This document shows, one piece after another, positions 18,625-27,546 of a stretch of DNA of 64,000 nt. The stretch is from NCBI GenBank assembly GCA_018241265.1, contig JAFEEF010000068.1, forward strand, positions 1-64,000, given 5' to 3'. The stretch is from Pseudomonadota bacterium (GTDB lineage: Bacteria; Pseudomonadota; Gammaproteobacteria; Burkholderiales; Burkholderiaceae_C). The notes beneath the pieces were generated by a model. It was not told where the DNA came from. It did no database searches and worked only from the letters and a program-made list of their open reading frames with translations. The position numbers and the translations under genes are program-made. Position 1 is the first letter of the stretch. Every line of letters starts with the position of its first letter.

Positions 18625-20274
18625 ATGCCCGCCCACGACGCCTGGCCGCCGGCCCTGCCGCGCCACCTGACCCTGCCCGAGACCAATGTGTTCCACAACG
18701 CCGCGGTCTCGGCGGCGCGCTTTCCGGACAAGCCGTTCATCGTGTTCTACGACTCGGTGATCACTTATGCCCGGTTCCTGCGCGAGACCGAAGCGATCGC
18801 CGGCACCCTTCAGCAGGCCTGCGGCGTCCGCGCCGGCGACCGCGTGCTGCTCTACATGCAGAACAGCCCGCAATGGGCGCTCGCCTTCTACGGCATCCTG
18901 CGCGCCAACGCGGTCGTCGTGCCGGTCAATCCGATGAACCGGACCGACGAGTTGCGCCATTACGTCGCCGACGCCGGTGCGACGACCGCGTTCGTGCCGC
19001 AAGACCTCGCCGACCAGATGCTCCCGCTGATGGGCGACGGCCTCCGGCACCTGATCGTCGCGACCTATTCCGACTACCTGACCGAGCCCACCGATCTCGC
19101 CGTGCCGGAGTTCGTCGCGGCGCCGCGCCGCGCGATCCCCGGCACGATCGCCTGGCACGACATGCTCGAGCGCGCGCTCGTCCCCGGCCCGCTGACGCAA
19201 GGCCCCGACGATCTGTGCGTGATGCCGTACACCTCCGGCACCACCGGCCGGCCGAAGGGCTGCATGCACACGCACCGCAACCTGATGAGCACGCTGGTCG
19301 GCGGCATCCATTGGTTCTGGCGCAACCAGGACGCGGTGTTCCTGACCGTGCTGCCGCTGTTCCACGTCACCGCGCTGGTCGGCAGCTTCCACGGGCCGCT
19401 GTATGCCGGTGCGACGATCGCGATCCTGCCGCGCTGGGACCGCGATACCGCCGCGGCGATGATGCAGCGCTATCGCGTCAACACCTGGCAGGCGATCACG
19501 ACGATGCTGGTCGATTTCCTCGGCCATCCGCGCCTGTCGGACTACGACCTGTCGAGCCTGCGCATCGTGCGCGGCGGCGGCGCCGCGATGCCGGCCGCGG
19601 TCGCGCAGCGCCTGCAGGAGCTCACCGGCCTGCCCTACGTCGAGGGCTACGGCATGAGCGAGACGATGGCCGCGACCCACATCAATCCGCTGCACGCGCC
19701 GAAGGCGCAGTGCCTCGGCATTCCGGTGTTCGACGTCGATGCGCGCATCGTCGCTCCGGAGACGCTGCAGGAGCTGCCGCAAGGCGAGACCGGCGAGATC
19801 ATCGTGCACGGCCCGCAGGTGATGCGCGGCTACTGGAACGACCCGGAGGCGACCGCCGCCGCGTTCATCGAACACGACGGCAAGCGGTTCCTGCGCACCG
19901 GCGACCTTGCGCAGGTCGATGCCGACGGCTACTTCTTCATGGTCGACCGGCTGAAGCGGATGATCAACGCGTCCGGCTACAAGGTCTGGCCGGCCGAGGT
20001 CGAGGCGCTGATGTACCGCCACCCGGCGATCCTCGAAGCCTGCGTGATCGGAGCCAAGGACGCCAGGCGCGGCGAGACCGTGAAGGCCTACGTCGTGCTG
20101 CGCGAAGGCCAGGCCGGCCAGGTCAGCGAAGCCGACATCGTCGCCTGGTCGCACGAGCACATGGCGGTCTACAAGAGTCCGCGCATCGTCGAGTTCGTCG
20201 CCGCGCTGCCGAAGTCGGGCTCGGGCAAGGTGCTGTGGCGGCAACTCCAGGAAGAAGAGGACGCGCGGCGCTGA
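18625..20274 (+). CDS. Long-chain fatty-acid-CoA ligase / AMP-binding enzyme
   Basis: A 549-residue ANL-superfamily enzyme that forms acyl-CoA via an acyl-adenylate. Motifs in order: PYTSGTTGRPKG (P-loop, about 203-214), EGYGMSET (about 345), LRTGDLAQVD and DRLKRMINASGYKVWPAEVE with the hinge, then the catalytic lysine in KSGSGKVLWR at the end. ATG 18625 was chosen; an upstream in-frame ATG at 18541 has no homologous sequence. The next gene, 34 bp on, is a second enzyme of the same superfamily. Confidence 0.88.
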   Translation: MPAHDAWPPALPRHLTLPETNVFHNAAVSAARFPDKPFIVFYDSVITYARFLRETEAIAGTLQQACGVRAGDRVLLYMQNSPQWALAFYGILRANAVVVPVNPMNRTDELRHYVADAGATTAFVPQDLADQMLPLMGDGLRHLIVATYSDYLTEPTDLAVPEFVAAPRRAIPGTIAWHDMLERALVPGPLTQGPDDLCVMPYTSGTTGRPKGCMHTHRNLMSTLVGGIHWFWRNQDAVFLTVLPLFHVTALVGSFHGPLYAGATIAILPRWDRDTAAAMMQRYRVNTWQAITTMLVDFLGHPRLSDYDLSSLRIVRGGGAAMPAAVAQRLQELTGLPYVEGYGMSETMAATHINPLHAPKAQCLGIPVFDVDARIVAPETLQELPQGETGEIIVHGPQVMRGYWNDPEATAAAFIEHDGKRFLRTGDLAQVDADGYFFMVDRLKRMINASGYKVWPAEVEALMYRHPAILEACVIGAKDARRGETVKAYVVLREGQAGQVSEADIVAWSHEHMAVYKSPRIVEFVAALPKSGSGKVLWRQLQEEEDARR

Positions 20275-20308
20275 CGCCGACGTGCACCGGCGCGGCATAC
20301 TCGCCGCG

Positions 20309-21874
20309 ATGAACCGCACCGCCGCCGCCGACGACGACGTCCCGCTGCTCGACACGACGTTCCGGCCGATCGCCGAGCTGATCGGCCGCCATGCGCGCGA
20401 GGCACCGACGCGGCCGGCGCTGGTGCAAGGCGAAGCTAGCCTGAGCTATGCCGAGCTCGATGCATGGATGGACCGCATCGCGGCGGCACTGCAGCGCGAC
20501 GGCGTGCGCTCCGGCGACGCGATCGCGCTGTGCGCCGGCAGCACCTTGCGCGCCGCGGCGCTCTTTCTCGGCGCGCTGCGGGCGGGCGCCGCGGTCGCGC
20601 CGCTTGCCGCATCGGTCACGCCGCAGACCTTCGCATCGATGCTGACCGATGCGGCACCCCGGTATCTCTTCGTCGATGCGAGTGCCGCTCCGGTGCTCGG
20701 TGCGCTGCCGCCGGAGACGCACCTCGTGGCGCTGGGCGACGGCGTGCCGGGCGCCGCCTGGGACGACTGGCTCGCGCCGCTCGATGCCAAGCCGGCGCCG
20801 GTCGAGATCCATCCCGAAGCGCCGTTCAACATCATCTATTCGTCCGGCACGACCGGCACGCCCAAGGGCATCGTGCAGCCGCATGCGATGCGCTGGGCGC
20901 ACGTGGTGCGCGGCGCGGCGTTCGGCTATGCCGCCGATACGGTGACCCTGCTGGCCACGCCGCTCTATTCCAACACCACGCTGGTGGTGTTCTTTCCGAC
21001 CCTCGCGTTCGGCGGCACGGTCGTGCTGATGAGCAAGTTCGATGCGGCCGGCTACCTCGCGCTGGCCGAGCGGCATCATGTCACGCACACGATGCTCGTG
21101 CCGGTGCAGTACCAGCGCATCGTGGCGCGGCCCGACTTCGACCGCCACGACCTCACGTCGTTCAAGGCCAAGTTCTGCACCAGCGCGCCGTTCTCGGCGG
21201 CGCTGAAGGCCGACATCGTGCGGCGCTGGCCCGGCGCGCTGATCGAGTTCTACGGCATGACCGAAGGCGGCGGCACCTGCATCCTGCCGGCGCACCTGCA
21301 TCCCGACAAGCTGCACACGGTCGGCCAGCCCGCCGCCGGCCACGACATCCGGCTCATCGACGAGGAAGGGCGCGAGCTGCCGCCGGGCTCGACCGGCGAG
21401 GTCGTCGGCCGCTCGCCCGGCAACATGATGACGGCCTACCACGGCCAGCCCGAGAAGACGCGCGAGGCCGAATGGTTCGATGCCGACGGCCAGCGCTACA
21501 TCCGCACCGGCGACGTCGGCCGCTTCGACGACGACGGCTTCCTGGTGCTGATGGACCGCCGCAAGGACATGATCATCAGCGGCGGCTTCAACCTCTATCC
21601 GAGCGACCTCGAGGCGGTGCTGCGCGAGCATGCCGACGTCGCCGAGGCCGCGGTGGTCGGCGTGCCGTCGGCGCAGTGGGGCGAGACGCCGGTCGGCTAC
21701 GTCGTGCTGCGCGAGTCGGCCACGATCGATGCGGCGGGCTTGCGCGCATGGGTCAACGGCCGCGTCGGCAAGACCCAGCGCCTCGCCGACGTCGTGCTCA
21801 TCGGCGAGCTGCCGCGCAGCGCGATCGGCAAGGTGCTGAAGCGGGAACTGCGCGAGCGTTACACCGCGGGTTGA
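20309..21874 (+). CDS. AMP-binding acyl-CoA synthetase
   Basis: A 521-residue ANL-superfamily enzyme. P-loop YSSGTTGTPKG (about 185), YGMTEGGG, RTGDVGRFDDDGFL, DRRKDMIISGGFNLYPSDLE and the catalytic lysine in SAIGKVLKREL. Start is ATG 20309. It is 34 bp after a paralogous synthetase, forming a two-gene unit, and it is convergent with the DUF3037 gene with a three-base gap. Substrate not deducible; the pairing suggests fatty or aryl acid activation. Confidence 0.88.
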   Translation: MNRTAAADDDVPLLDTTFRPIAELIGRHAREAPTRPALVQGEASLSYAELDAWMDRIAAALQRDGVRSGDAIALCAGSTLRAAALFLGALRAGAAVAPLAASVTPQTFASMLTDAAPRYLFVDASAAPVLGALPPETHLVALGDGVPGAAWDDWLAPLDAKPAPVEIHPEAPFNIIYSSGTTGTPKGIVQPHAMRWAHVVRGAAFGYAADTVTLLATPLYSNTTLVVFFPTLAFGGTVVLMSKFDAAGYLALAERHHVTHTMLVPVQYQRIVARPDFDRHDLTSFKAKFCTSAPFSAALKADIVRRWPGALIEFYGMTEGGGTCILPAHLHPDKLHTVGQPAAGHDIRLIDEEGRELPPGSTGEVVGRSPGNMMTAYHGQPEKTREAEWFDADGQRYIRTGDVGRFDDDGFLVLMDRRKDMIISGGFNLYPSDLEAVLREHADVAEAAVVGVPSAQWGETPVGYVVLRESATIDAAGLRAWVNGRVGKTQRLADVVLIGELPRSAIGKVLKRELRERYTAG

Positions 21875-21877
21875 AGG

Positions 21878-22291
21878 TCAGCAGCGCCGCACCAGGCGCT
21901 GCATCAATTGCTCGAGTGCGACCACCAGATCGGCCGTGCGCCCGCTGTGCACCGGCGACGTCTGCACGACCGTGCTGCGCGGTGCGACGAGCCAGTGGAA
22001 GCGCTCGCGCACCGACAGCTGCCCGATCGCGCCGGCCGCCGGCCCGCCGGCGCAGACCAGCGGGATCGCGTCGAGCGCGGCGCGTATCGGCGCCGGATCG
22101 ACCTGCGGCGCGAGCGCCGCGAGCAGCGTCTCGTCGAGCTCGATGCGCGCGGCCAGATAGCGGTCGGCCGCGCACGACACGATCACGCCGGCATTGAAGA
22201 ACTCGCCGCGCTCGACGCGCGGCACGACGCGCACGACCGCGTAGTCATAGGTGCGCAGCGCGGGCACGCAAGGCCTCCTCGACGAACGCAT
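21878..22291 (-). CDS. DUF3037 protein, partner of HipA-like kinase
   Basis: A 137-residue (or about 129, from GTG 22267) DUF3037 protein. The typical core is YDYAVVRVVPRVERGEFFNAGVIV, with FHWLVAPRSTVVQTSPVHSGRT near the end. Function unknown in the family. It overlaps the end of the HipA-like kinase gene by 22-46 bp, so the two are coupled; the same gene pair recurs in many bacteria. Confidence 0.85.
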   Translation of the reverse strand: MRSSRRPCVPALRTYDYAVVRVVPRVERGEFFNAGVIVSCAADRYLAARIELDETLLAALAPQVDPAPIRAALDAIPLVCAGGPAAGAIGQLSVRERFHWLVAPRSTVVQTSPVHSGRTADLVVALEQLMQRLVRRC

Positions 22292-23045
22292 GCGGCGCCG
22301 CCAGCCGGCGCGTCAGGTAGCCGACGTAGGCCGCGCGGTGCGCATCGACATCCGCGAACGCCGGCTCGCCGGCGAGCCAGGCGTCGGGCAACGCGGCGAC
22401 GATCTCCTCGAGCAGCGCCGGCGACAGGCGCGCCGACATCCACGCATCGGCTTCCTCGAGCGCGCTGGCCTGGCGCAGCAGCACGTGGTCCTTGATGGCC
22501 GCAAAAGGCGTCGCCGCCCGCTCCAGCGTGTCGTCGCGCCACGCGTGGTGGAAGTACAGCGCGGCGCCGTGGTCGATCAGCCAGAGCCGCCGATGCCACA
22601 TCAGCAGATTGGTGTTGCGCGCGCTGCGGTCGACGTTGCAGATGTAGGCGTCGAACCAGACGATGCGCGAGGCCAGCGTCGCATCGACCGGTTCGGCGAT
22701 CGGATCGAAGGCGATCGCGCCGGGCAGGTAGTCGAGCGCGAGGTTCAGGCCGCCGCTCGCGCGGATCAGGTCCTGCACTTCGGGGTCGGGCTCGGTGCGG
22801 GCGAGCTCCGGGTCGAGCCCGGCGTAGACGATCTCCGGCACCGCGAGGCCCGCGGCGCGGCCGATCTCGCCGGCCACCCATTCGGCGATCAGCGCCTTCG
22901 GTCCCTGGCCGGCACCACGGAACTTGAGCACGTAGAGGCCGTCGTCGTCGCCCTCGACGATTGCCGGCAGCGATCCGCCCTCGCGCAACGGCGTGAGGTA
23001 GCGGGTGACGCTGATCGTGCGGGGTGCCGGCATGACAAGCGGCAT
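22245..23045 (-). CDS. HipA-family kinase-like protein
   Basis: A 266-residue protein with a stand-alone HipA-type kinase domain. VLKFRGAGQGPKALIAEW carries the likely ATP lysine (K41) and activation segment; CNVDRSARNTNLL (D139, N144) corresponds to the catalytic loop and WLIDHG (D158) to the metal-binding aspartate. It lacks the N-terminal subdomain of E. coli HipA and there is no HipB-like DNA-binding partner; instead it overlaps a DUF3037 gene. Start ATG 23045, with a second ATG 23033 also possible. Confidence 0.8.
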   Translation of the reverse strand: MPLVMPAPRTISVTRYLTPLREGGSLPAIVEGDDDGLYVLKFRGAGQGPKALIAEWVAGEIGRAAGLAVPEIVYAGLDPELARTEPDPEVQDLIRASGGLNLALDYLPGAIAFDPIAEPVDATLASRIVWFDAYICNVDRSARNTNLLMWHRRLWLIDHGAALYFHHAWRDDTLERAATPFAAIKDHVLLRQASALEEADAWMSARLSPALLEEIVAALPDAWLAGEPAFADVDAHRAAYVGYLTRRLAAPHAFVEEALRARAAHL

Positions 23046-23119
23046 TGTGCGTGCTCCGGCAGGCGGGGCGCGCTTCTGTCATCCTTGCCTCCCGCGTACC
23101 GGAAATCGATGGAGGGACG

Positions 23120-24046
23120 GTGCAGTTCCTGATGCATCTTGCGGCCGAATACGGCGTGGCGTTCGTGTTCGGCGTCGTGCTGCTCGAGCAGCTCGGCCTG
23201 CCGCTGCCCGCCTATCCGGTGCTGATGCTGACCGGCGGTCTGGCGGCGCGCGGCGACCTGTCGCCGGTCGGCCTCTATGCCGCGGCGATCATCGCCTGCC
23301 TGATCGCCGACGTCGCCTGGTACCAGGCCGGGCAATCGTTCGGGCGGCGCGTGCTGCGCCTGCTGTGCCGCATCTCGCTGTCGCCCGACAGCTGCGTGCG
23401 CCAGACCGAGACGATCTTCACGCGCTGGGGCGCGACGTCACTGCTGGTCGCCAAGTTCGTGCCGGGCTTCGCATCGGTGGCGACGGCGCTGGCCGGGGCG
23501 CTCGGCATACGCCGTGCGTCGTTCCTGGTGTTCGACACGCTGGGCGCGGCGATCTGGACCGGCGTCGGCCTGCTGCTCGGGATGCTGTTCAGCGACGCGA
23601 TCGGCGAACTGATGCAGACCTTGACGCAGCTCGGCCGCTGGGGGCTGGGGCTGATCCTGCTCGCGCTCCTGCTGTTCGTGCTGAGCAAGTGGTGGCAGCG
23701 CTATCGCTTCAACCGGCAGCTCCGCATGGACCGGCTGAGCGTCGCGGACTTGGCAGCGCTGCTGGAAAACGGCGAGCGGCCGCTGATCGTCGACGCGCGT
23801 TCGGCCTTCGGTCGCGACGAAGGCCGGATCCCGGGCGCCGTGCCCTATGCCACCACCGGCACGTGGCCCGAGGCGCTCGGCAGCCATCCGCGCGATGGAC
23901 TCATCGTCGTCTACTGCGCCTGCCCGAACGACGCGACCGCGGTGACGACGGCGCGCAAGCTCCTGGAGCAAGGCTACAAACGGGTCCGGCCACTGGCCGG
24001 CGGCATCGATGCCTGGGTGGCGGCGGGCGGCGCGCTCGAACGCTGA
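23120..24046 (+). CDS. DedA-family membrane protein fused to rhodanese domain
   Basis: A 308-residue two-domain protein. Residues about 1-200 are a DedA/SNARE-associated membrane domain (GLPLPAYPVLMLTGGLAARGDL, VAKFVPGFASVATALAGALG), a family now linked to undecaprenyl-phosphate or phospholipid flipping. Residues about 205-308 form a cytoplasmic rhodanese domain with active-site cysteine loop VVYCACPND. GTG 23120 is preceded by GGAGG (23111-23115); ATG 23132 is an alternative. Divergent from the HipA-like kinase with a 74-bp gap. Confidence 0.85.
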   Translation: MQFLMHLAAEYGVAFVFGVVLLEQLGLPLPAYPVLMLTGGLAARGDLSPVGLYAAAIIACLIADVAWYQAGQSFGRRVLRLLCRISLSPDSCVRQTETIFTRWGATSLLVAKFVPGFASVATALAGALGIRRASFLVFDTLGAAIWTGVGLLLGMLFSDAIGELMQTLTQLGRWGLGLILLALLLFVLSKWWQRYRFNRQLRMDRLSVADLAALLENGERPLIVDARSAFGRDEGRIPGAVPYATTGTWPEALGSHPRDGLIVVYCACPNDATAVTTARKLLEQGYKRVRPLAGGIDAWVAAGGALER

Positions 24047-24067
24047 ACCGAAGGAGCGCGTGGTCCG

Positions 24068-24625
24068 CTACTTGCGTCGGCGACCGCCCGCCGACAGCAC
24101 CGCCGACGCGCCCACGACGAGCACGAACACCACCCAGGTCACCGGGTGGTAGAGCACGCTCTTGATCATGAACACGAGCTCGCGCACCTTCGTGCGGTCT
24201 TCGGGCGCGACCTGATCGAGCAGCGTGCCGGGCGCTGCGCCATCGACCGGCCGGCCGCGCGCCGAGCCGGGCGTGCCGTCATCGCCGCCGCCGAGCCAGG
24301 TCGGACGCTGCGGGCCTTCTTCCGCAGGGCCGCCGTCGTCGCCGTGACCGGCATCGCGCGATGCACCCGCGCCGCCCTCACGTCCGCCCGCCTGCCGGCT
24401 GCCGCCACGCGACGGCGGCGCGGATGCCGGCCCGCTGCGCGCGATCTCGTCGACCATGCGCGCGAGCTTCGCGGCATCGCCGGTGTCCTCGCTGACCATG
24501 CGTGATGCGGCCGACGCGAGGTCGCTGGGCGGCGCCGCCGCATCCTGCGACACCGGGCCGGCGGCCGCATGCAGGGCCGACGCCAATGCGGCGGCTCCGA
24601 GAGCGTGGCGTAGAACGGAAGGCAT
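24068..24625 (-). CDS. Putative secreted/membrane hypothetical protein
   Basis: A 185-residue protein I do not recognise. It begins with a signal peptide (MPSVLRHALGAAALASALHAAAG), continues with an acidic, helical stretch (MVSEDTGDAAKLARMVDEIARSG), then a long glycine/proline-rich linker, and ends with a membrane helix (PVTWVVFVLVVGASAVLS) and a basic GGRRRK tail. This reads as a bitopic protein with a periplasmic linker. ATG 24625 places the start at the signal peptide. It converges on the DedA-rhodanese gene. Confidence 0.6.
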   Translation of the reverse strand: MPSVLRHALGAAALASALHAAAGPVSQDAAAPPSDLASAASRMVSEDTGDAAKLARMVDEIARSGPASAPPSRGGSRQAGGREGGAGASRDAGHGDDGGPAEEGPQRPTWLGGGDDGTPGSARGRPVDGAAPGTLLDQVAPEDRTKVRELVFMIKSVLYHPVTWVVFVLVVGASAVLSAGGRRRK

Positions 24626-24883
24626 GCGTGACAGTCGTAACCGGGGCCGGCCTGCGAAGCACGAAGCATACCGCCGGCCGGCAAGCCGCATGACGTCTTG
24701 CTAGACGCCGTTTCGGGCGGATTCCACAGAGGCTCGGCGTCAAGAAACTCGACACGTCCCGGCGCAAGACGACACGCCAGGGACACCGGTGGCGTCACGC
24801 TAAAATTCCCCCGCTCCGTCACCCCCGTCGTCGCGCCGGCGCCGGGCCATCCCCCCTCCCACCGCTGCCGAGGCCCAGGTCGC

Positions 24884-25684
24884 ATGGCCGTTGCTGCCGA
24901 CGATTGCGCATCCACCGCGTTCGACCTGAAGAGCGCCACCCTGACTGCGGTGGCACTGATGCTCCGGACCACCGACCTCGCGCGCCTCGCCGACGCGATG
25001 CTGGCGCGCTTCGGCGAGACGCCGGCGCTGTTCGATCACGATCCGGTGGTGATCGATCTCAGCCCCCTCGACGGCGAACCTGACGCGACACTCGACTTCG
25101 GCGCGCTCGTCGAACTGCTGCGCCGCCAGCGCTTGCAGCCGGTGGCCGTGCGCGGCGGCAGCGACGGGTTGCGCGCGGCAGCACTGGCCGCGGGCCTGGG
25201 CGAATCGGCACCCGATGAGCCGGTGCGTCCGGCGCCGCGTGCCGCTGCCATCGATCCGCCGCCTCCGCCGCCTGCCGAACCCGTCGAACCCGCCGAAGCG
25301 GCGCAGGAGCCGGAGACCGTGGCCGCTGCCGAGATCGTCGAGCCACCCGCCGCGCCGCCCACGCTGACCGTCGACAAGCCGCTGCGCTCCGGCCAGCAGG
25401 TCTACGCGAAGGGCGGCGACCTCGTCGTGCTGGCCGCCGTCAATCCGGGCGCCGAAGTGCTGGCCGATGGCCACATCCACGTCTATGGACCGCTGCGCGG
25501 CCGCGCAATCGCCGGCGCCAAGGGCAACACCGCGGCACGCATCTTCTCGACCTGCCTCGAGGCCGAGCTGATATCGATCGCCGGCACCTACCGCACGACC
25601 GAGAACCCGCTGCCGGCCGAGGTGCTGGGCAAGCCGGCCCAGATCCGCCTCGACGGCGACCGGCTCGTCTTCGAGCCGCTATGA
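24884..25684 (+). CDS. minC: Septum site-determining protein MinC
   Basis: A 266-residue inhibitor of FtsZ ring formation. The N-terminal FtsZ-binding domain starts at FDLKSATLTAVALMLRTTDLARL; a proline/glutamate-rich linker of about 40 residues follows; the C-terminal beta-helix with YAKGGDLVVLAAVNPGAEVLADGHIHVYGPLRGRA is the MinD-binding domain. ATG 24884 was chosen over in-frame upstream codons because the conserved domain starts 10 residues later. First gene of minCDE. Confidence 0.95.
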   Translation: MAVAADDCASTAFDLKSATLTAVALMLRTTDLARLADAMLARFGETPALFDHDPVVIDLSPLDGEPDATLDFGALVELLRRQRLQPVAVRGGSDGLRAAALAAGLGESAPDEPVRPAPRAAAIDPPPPPPAEPVEPAEAAQEPETVAAAEIVEPPAAPPTLTVDKPLRSGQQVYAKGGDLVVLAAVNPGAEVLADGHIHVYGPLRGRAIAGAKGNTAARIFSTCLEAELISIAGTYRTTENPLPAEVLGKPAQIRLDGDRLVFEPL

Positions 25685-25718
25685 CGTTCAAGAACCACGT
25701 ACCAGGAAACCGCCGCAC

Positions 25719-26534
25719 ATGGCCAACATCATCGTCGTGACTTCCGGCAAGGGCGGCGTGGGCAAGACCACGACCAGCGCCAGCTTCGCCTCGGGCCTCG
25801 CATTGCGCGGGCACAAGACCGCCGTGATCGACTTCGACGTCGGACTCCGCAACCTCGACCTCATCATGGGCTGCGAGCGGCGCGTCGTCTACGACCTCAT
25901 CAACGTCATCCAGAACGAAGCCAACCTGAACCAGGCGCTGATCAAGGACAAGCAATGCGAGCAGCTCTACGTGCTCGCCGCCTCGCAGACGCGCGACAAG
26001 GAAGCGCTGACGCAGGAAGGCGTCGAGCGCGTGCTGAACGAGCTCGCGGAGATGGACTTCGAGTACATCGTCTGCGACTCGCCGGCCGGCATCGAGACCG
26101 GCGCGATGATGGCGATGCACTACGCCGACGAGGCGCTGATCGTCACCAACCCCGAGGTCTCGTCGGTGCGCGACTCGGACCGCATCCTCGGCATGCTGAG
26201 CTCGAAGACCAAGCGTGCGATCGAGAAGCGCGAGCCGATCAAGGAGCATCTGCTGATCACGCGCTACAACCCGACGCGCGTGGTCGGCGGCCAGATGCTG
26301 TCGCTCGACGACATCCACGACATCCTGCGCGTCAAGCTGATCGGCGTGATTCCGGAATCGGAAGCGGTGCTGAACGCGAGCAACCAGGGCATCCCGGCGG
26401 TGCACATGAACGGCAGCGATGTGGCCGAGGCCTACAAGGACGTGGTGTCGCGCTTCCTCGGCGAGGACAAGCCGCTGCGCTTCACCGACGCGATCAAGCC
26501 CGGCTTCTTCAAGCGCATGTTCGGCGGGAGGTAA
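25719..26534 (+). CDS. minD: Septum site-determining ATPase MinD
   Basis: A 271-residue ParA/MinD ATPase that binds the membrane, recruits MinC and oscillates with MinE. The deviant Walker A is GKGGVGKTT at 10-18, [14 protein letters not shown] is switch I, DSPAGIE is Walker B and the C-terminal amphipathic membrane helix is FFKRMFGG. It lies 34 bp after minC and 5 bp before minE. Confidence 0.98.
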   Translation: MANIIVVTSGKGGVGKTTTSASFASGLALRGHKTAVIDFDVGLRNLDLIMGCERRVVYDLINVIQNEANLNQALIKDKQCEQLYVLAASQTRDKEALTQEGVERVLNELAEMDFEYIVCDSPAGIETGAMMAMHYADEALIVTNPEVSSVRDSDRILGMLSSKTKRAIEKREPIKEHLLITRYNPTRVVGGQMLSLDDIHDILRVKLIGVIPESEAVLNASNQGIPAVHMNGSDVAEAYKDVVSRFLGEDKPLRFTDAIKPGFFKRMFGGR

Positions 26535-26539
26535 GGACG

Positions 26540-26800
26540 ATGGGGTTTCTTTCGTTCTTCCTCGGCGAAAAGAAGAGCTCGGCGAGCGTCGCCAAGGAGC
26601 GCCTGCAGCTCATCCTCGCGCACGAACGCAGCGGCCGCAGCCGCGGCCCCGACTACCTCGCGGAGCTGCAGCGCGAACTGGTGGCGGTCATCGCGAAGTA
26701 CGTGTCGATCAACCCGGACGACATCAAGGTGCAGATGGAGCGCCAGGGCGACCTCGAAGTGCTCGAGGTGAAGATCGAGTTGCCCGAGGCGGCGCGGTGA
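26540..26800 (+). CDS. minE: Cell division topological specificity factor MinE
   Basis: An 86-residue MinE. Residues 1-10 ([10 protein letters not shown]) are the membrane-targeting helix, residues about 14-30 the MinD-contact helix ([16 protein letters not shown]) and the rest the dimerisation domain with [21 protein letters not shown] 26540 follows AAGGACG immediately after minD. It closes the minCDE operon. Confidence 0.97.
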   Translation: MGFLSFFLGEKKSSASVAKERLQLILAHERSGRSRGPDYLAELQRELVAVIAKYVSINPDDIKVQMERQGDLEVLEVKIELPEAAR

Positions 26801-26902
26801 GTCGCCGGAGCGAAGTCGTCTATGCAATTGCGCAGCGCAGGCGACTCGCTCGGAAGCTGCCCGGTCTGCCAAGCCGGACGATTCGTTCGCGGCTTCTGAC
26901 GG

Positions 26903-27433
26903 TCATTGGCAGATCGATGCGATGAACGCCGCCTTGCCTTCGGTATAGGCGTTGCGGTTGCGGGCATAGCGGGCCGCCAGCGCCTGCTTGAGCGCCGCAT
27001 AGCGCGCGGCCAGCGCCGGATCGGCGCGCAGCGCGTCGCGGAAGCGCAGGCGCTGCCGCCACGCGGCGGAGCCGTGCTCGACGACATGCAGATGATGGGT
27101 GCGCCGGCCGGCCGACCAGCGCATGAACCAGCGGTGATCGAGCACGCGGCTGCCGACCTCGGCGCCGTCGATGTAGCCGTAGCGGCGCGGCGCGCGGACG
27201 AACGGATGGCCGTTCACCGGCGGCGCCACGCCGGCCAGGATGTCGATGATCGGCTTGGCCGCCAGGCCCGCCACCGCGGTGCTGCCGATGTGCTGGATGT
27301 CGATGAACGCGCCCGGCAGCTGCGTCGTCAGCCGCTCGCGCTCGGCGACGAACAGGGCCGGCCAGGCCGGGTCGGGAGCATGCACGGCGACGATCTCGTG
27401 GATCGCGGCCTGCAGGGATTCGTCGTCGGTCAT
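26903..27433 (-). CDS. GrpB family (UPF0157) protein
   Basis: A 176-residue GrpB/UPF0157 protein of the nucleotidyltransferase-like fold. The family signature HIGSTAVAGLAAKPIIDI is at about 45-62, and HLHVVEHGS follows in the middle. ATG 27433 (MTDDESLQ) was chosen over a longer form starting ten codons upstream. Biochemical role unproven in the family. It is convergent with minE across about 100 bp. Confidence 0.88.
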   Translation of the reverse strand: MTDDESLQAAIHEIVAVHAPDPAWPALFVAERERLTTQLPGAFIDIQHIGSTAVAGLAAKPIIDILAGVAPPVNGHPFVRAPRRYGYIDGAEVGSRVLDHRWFMRWSAGRRTHHLHVVEHGSAAWRQRLRFRDALRADPALAARYAALKQALAARYARNRNAYTEGKAAFIASICQ

Positions 27434-27546
27434 CGGATGCACGCACGCGGCCTGTCGGCCCATCGTCGCGCGCGTTCGCGGCGCGCGTCATCGACACGCG
27501 AGTGGACGACGCCGGCGGCGACTTCTGCTCGACCCGCCTCGCCGGC

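Noticed and set aside
24801-24806. TAAAAT as -10 box of minC
   Set aside because: No acceptable -35 hexamer at 16-18 bp upstream; left out of the annotation.
26799-26847. GAGTCGCC/GGCGACTC inverted repeat after minE
   Set aside because: The loop is over 30 bases and no T-tract follows; too weak to call a terminator.
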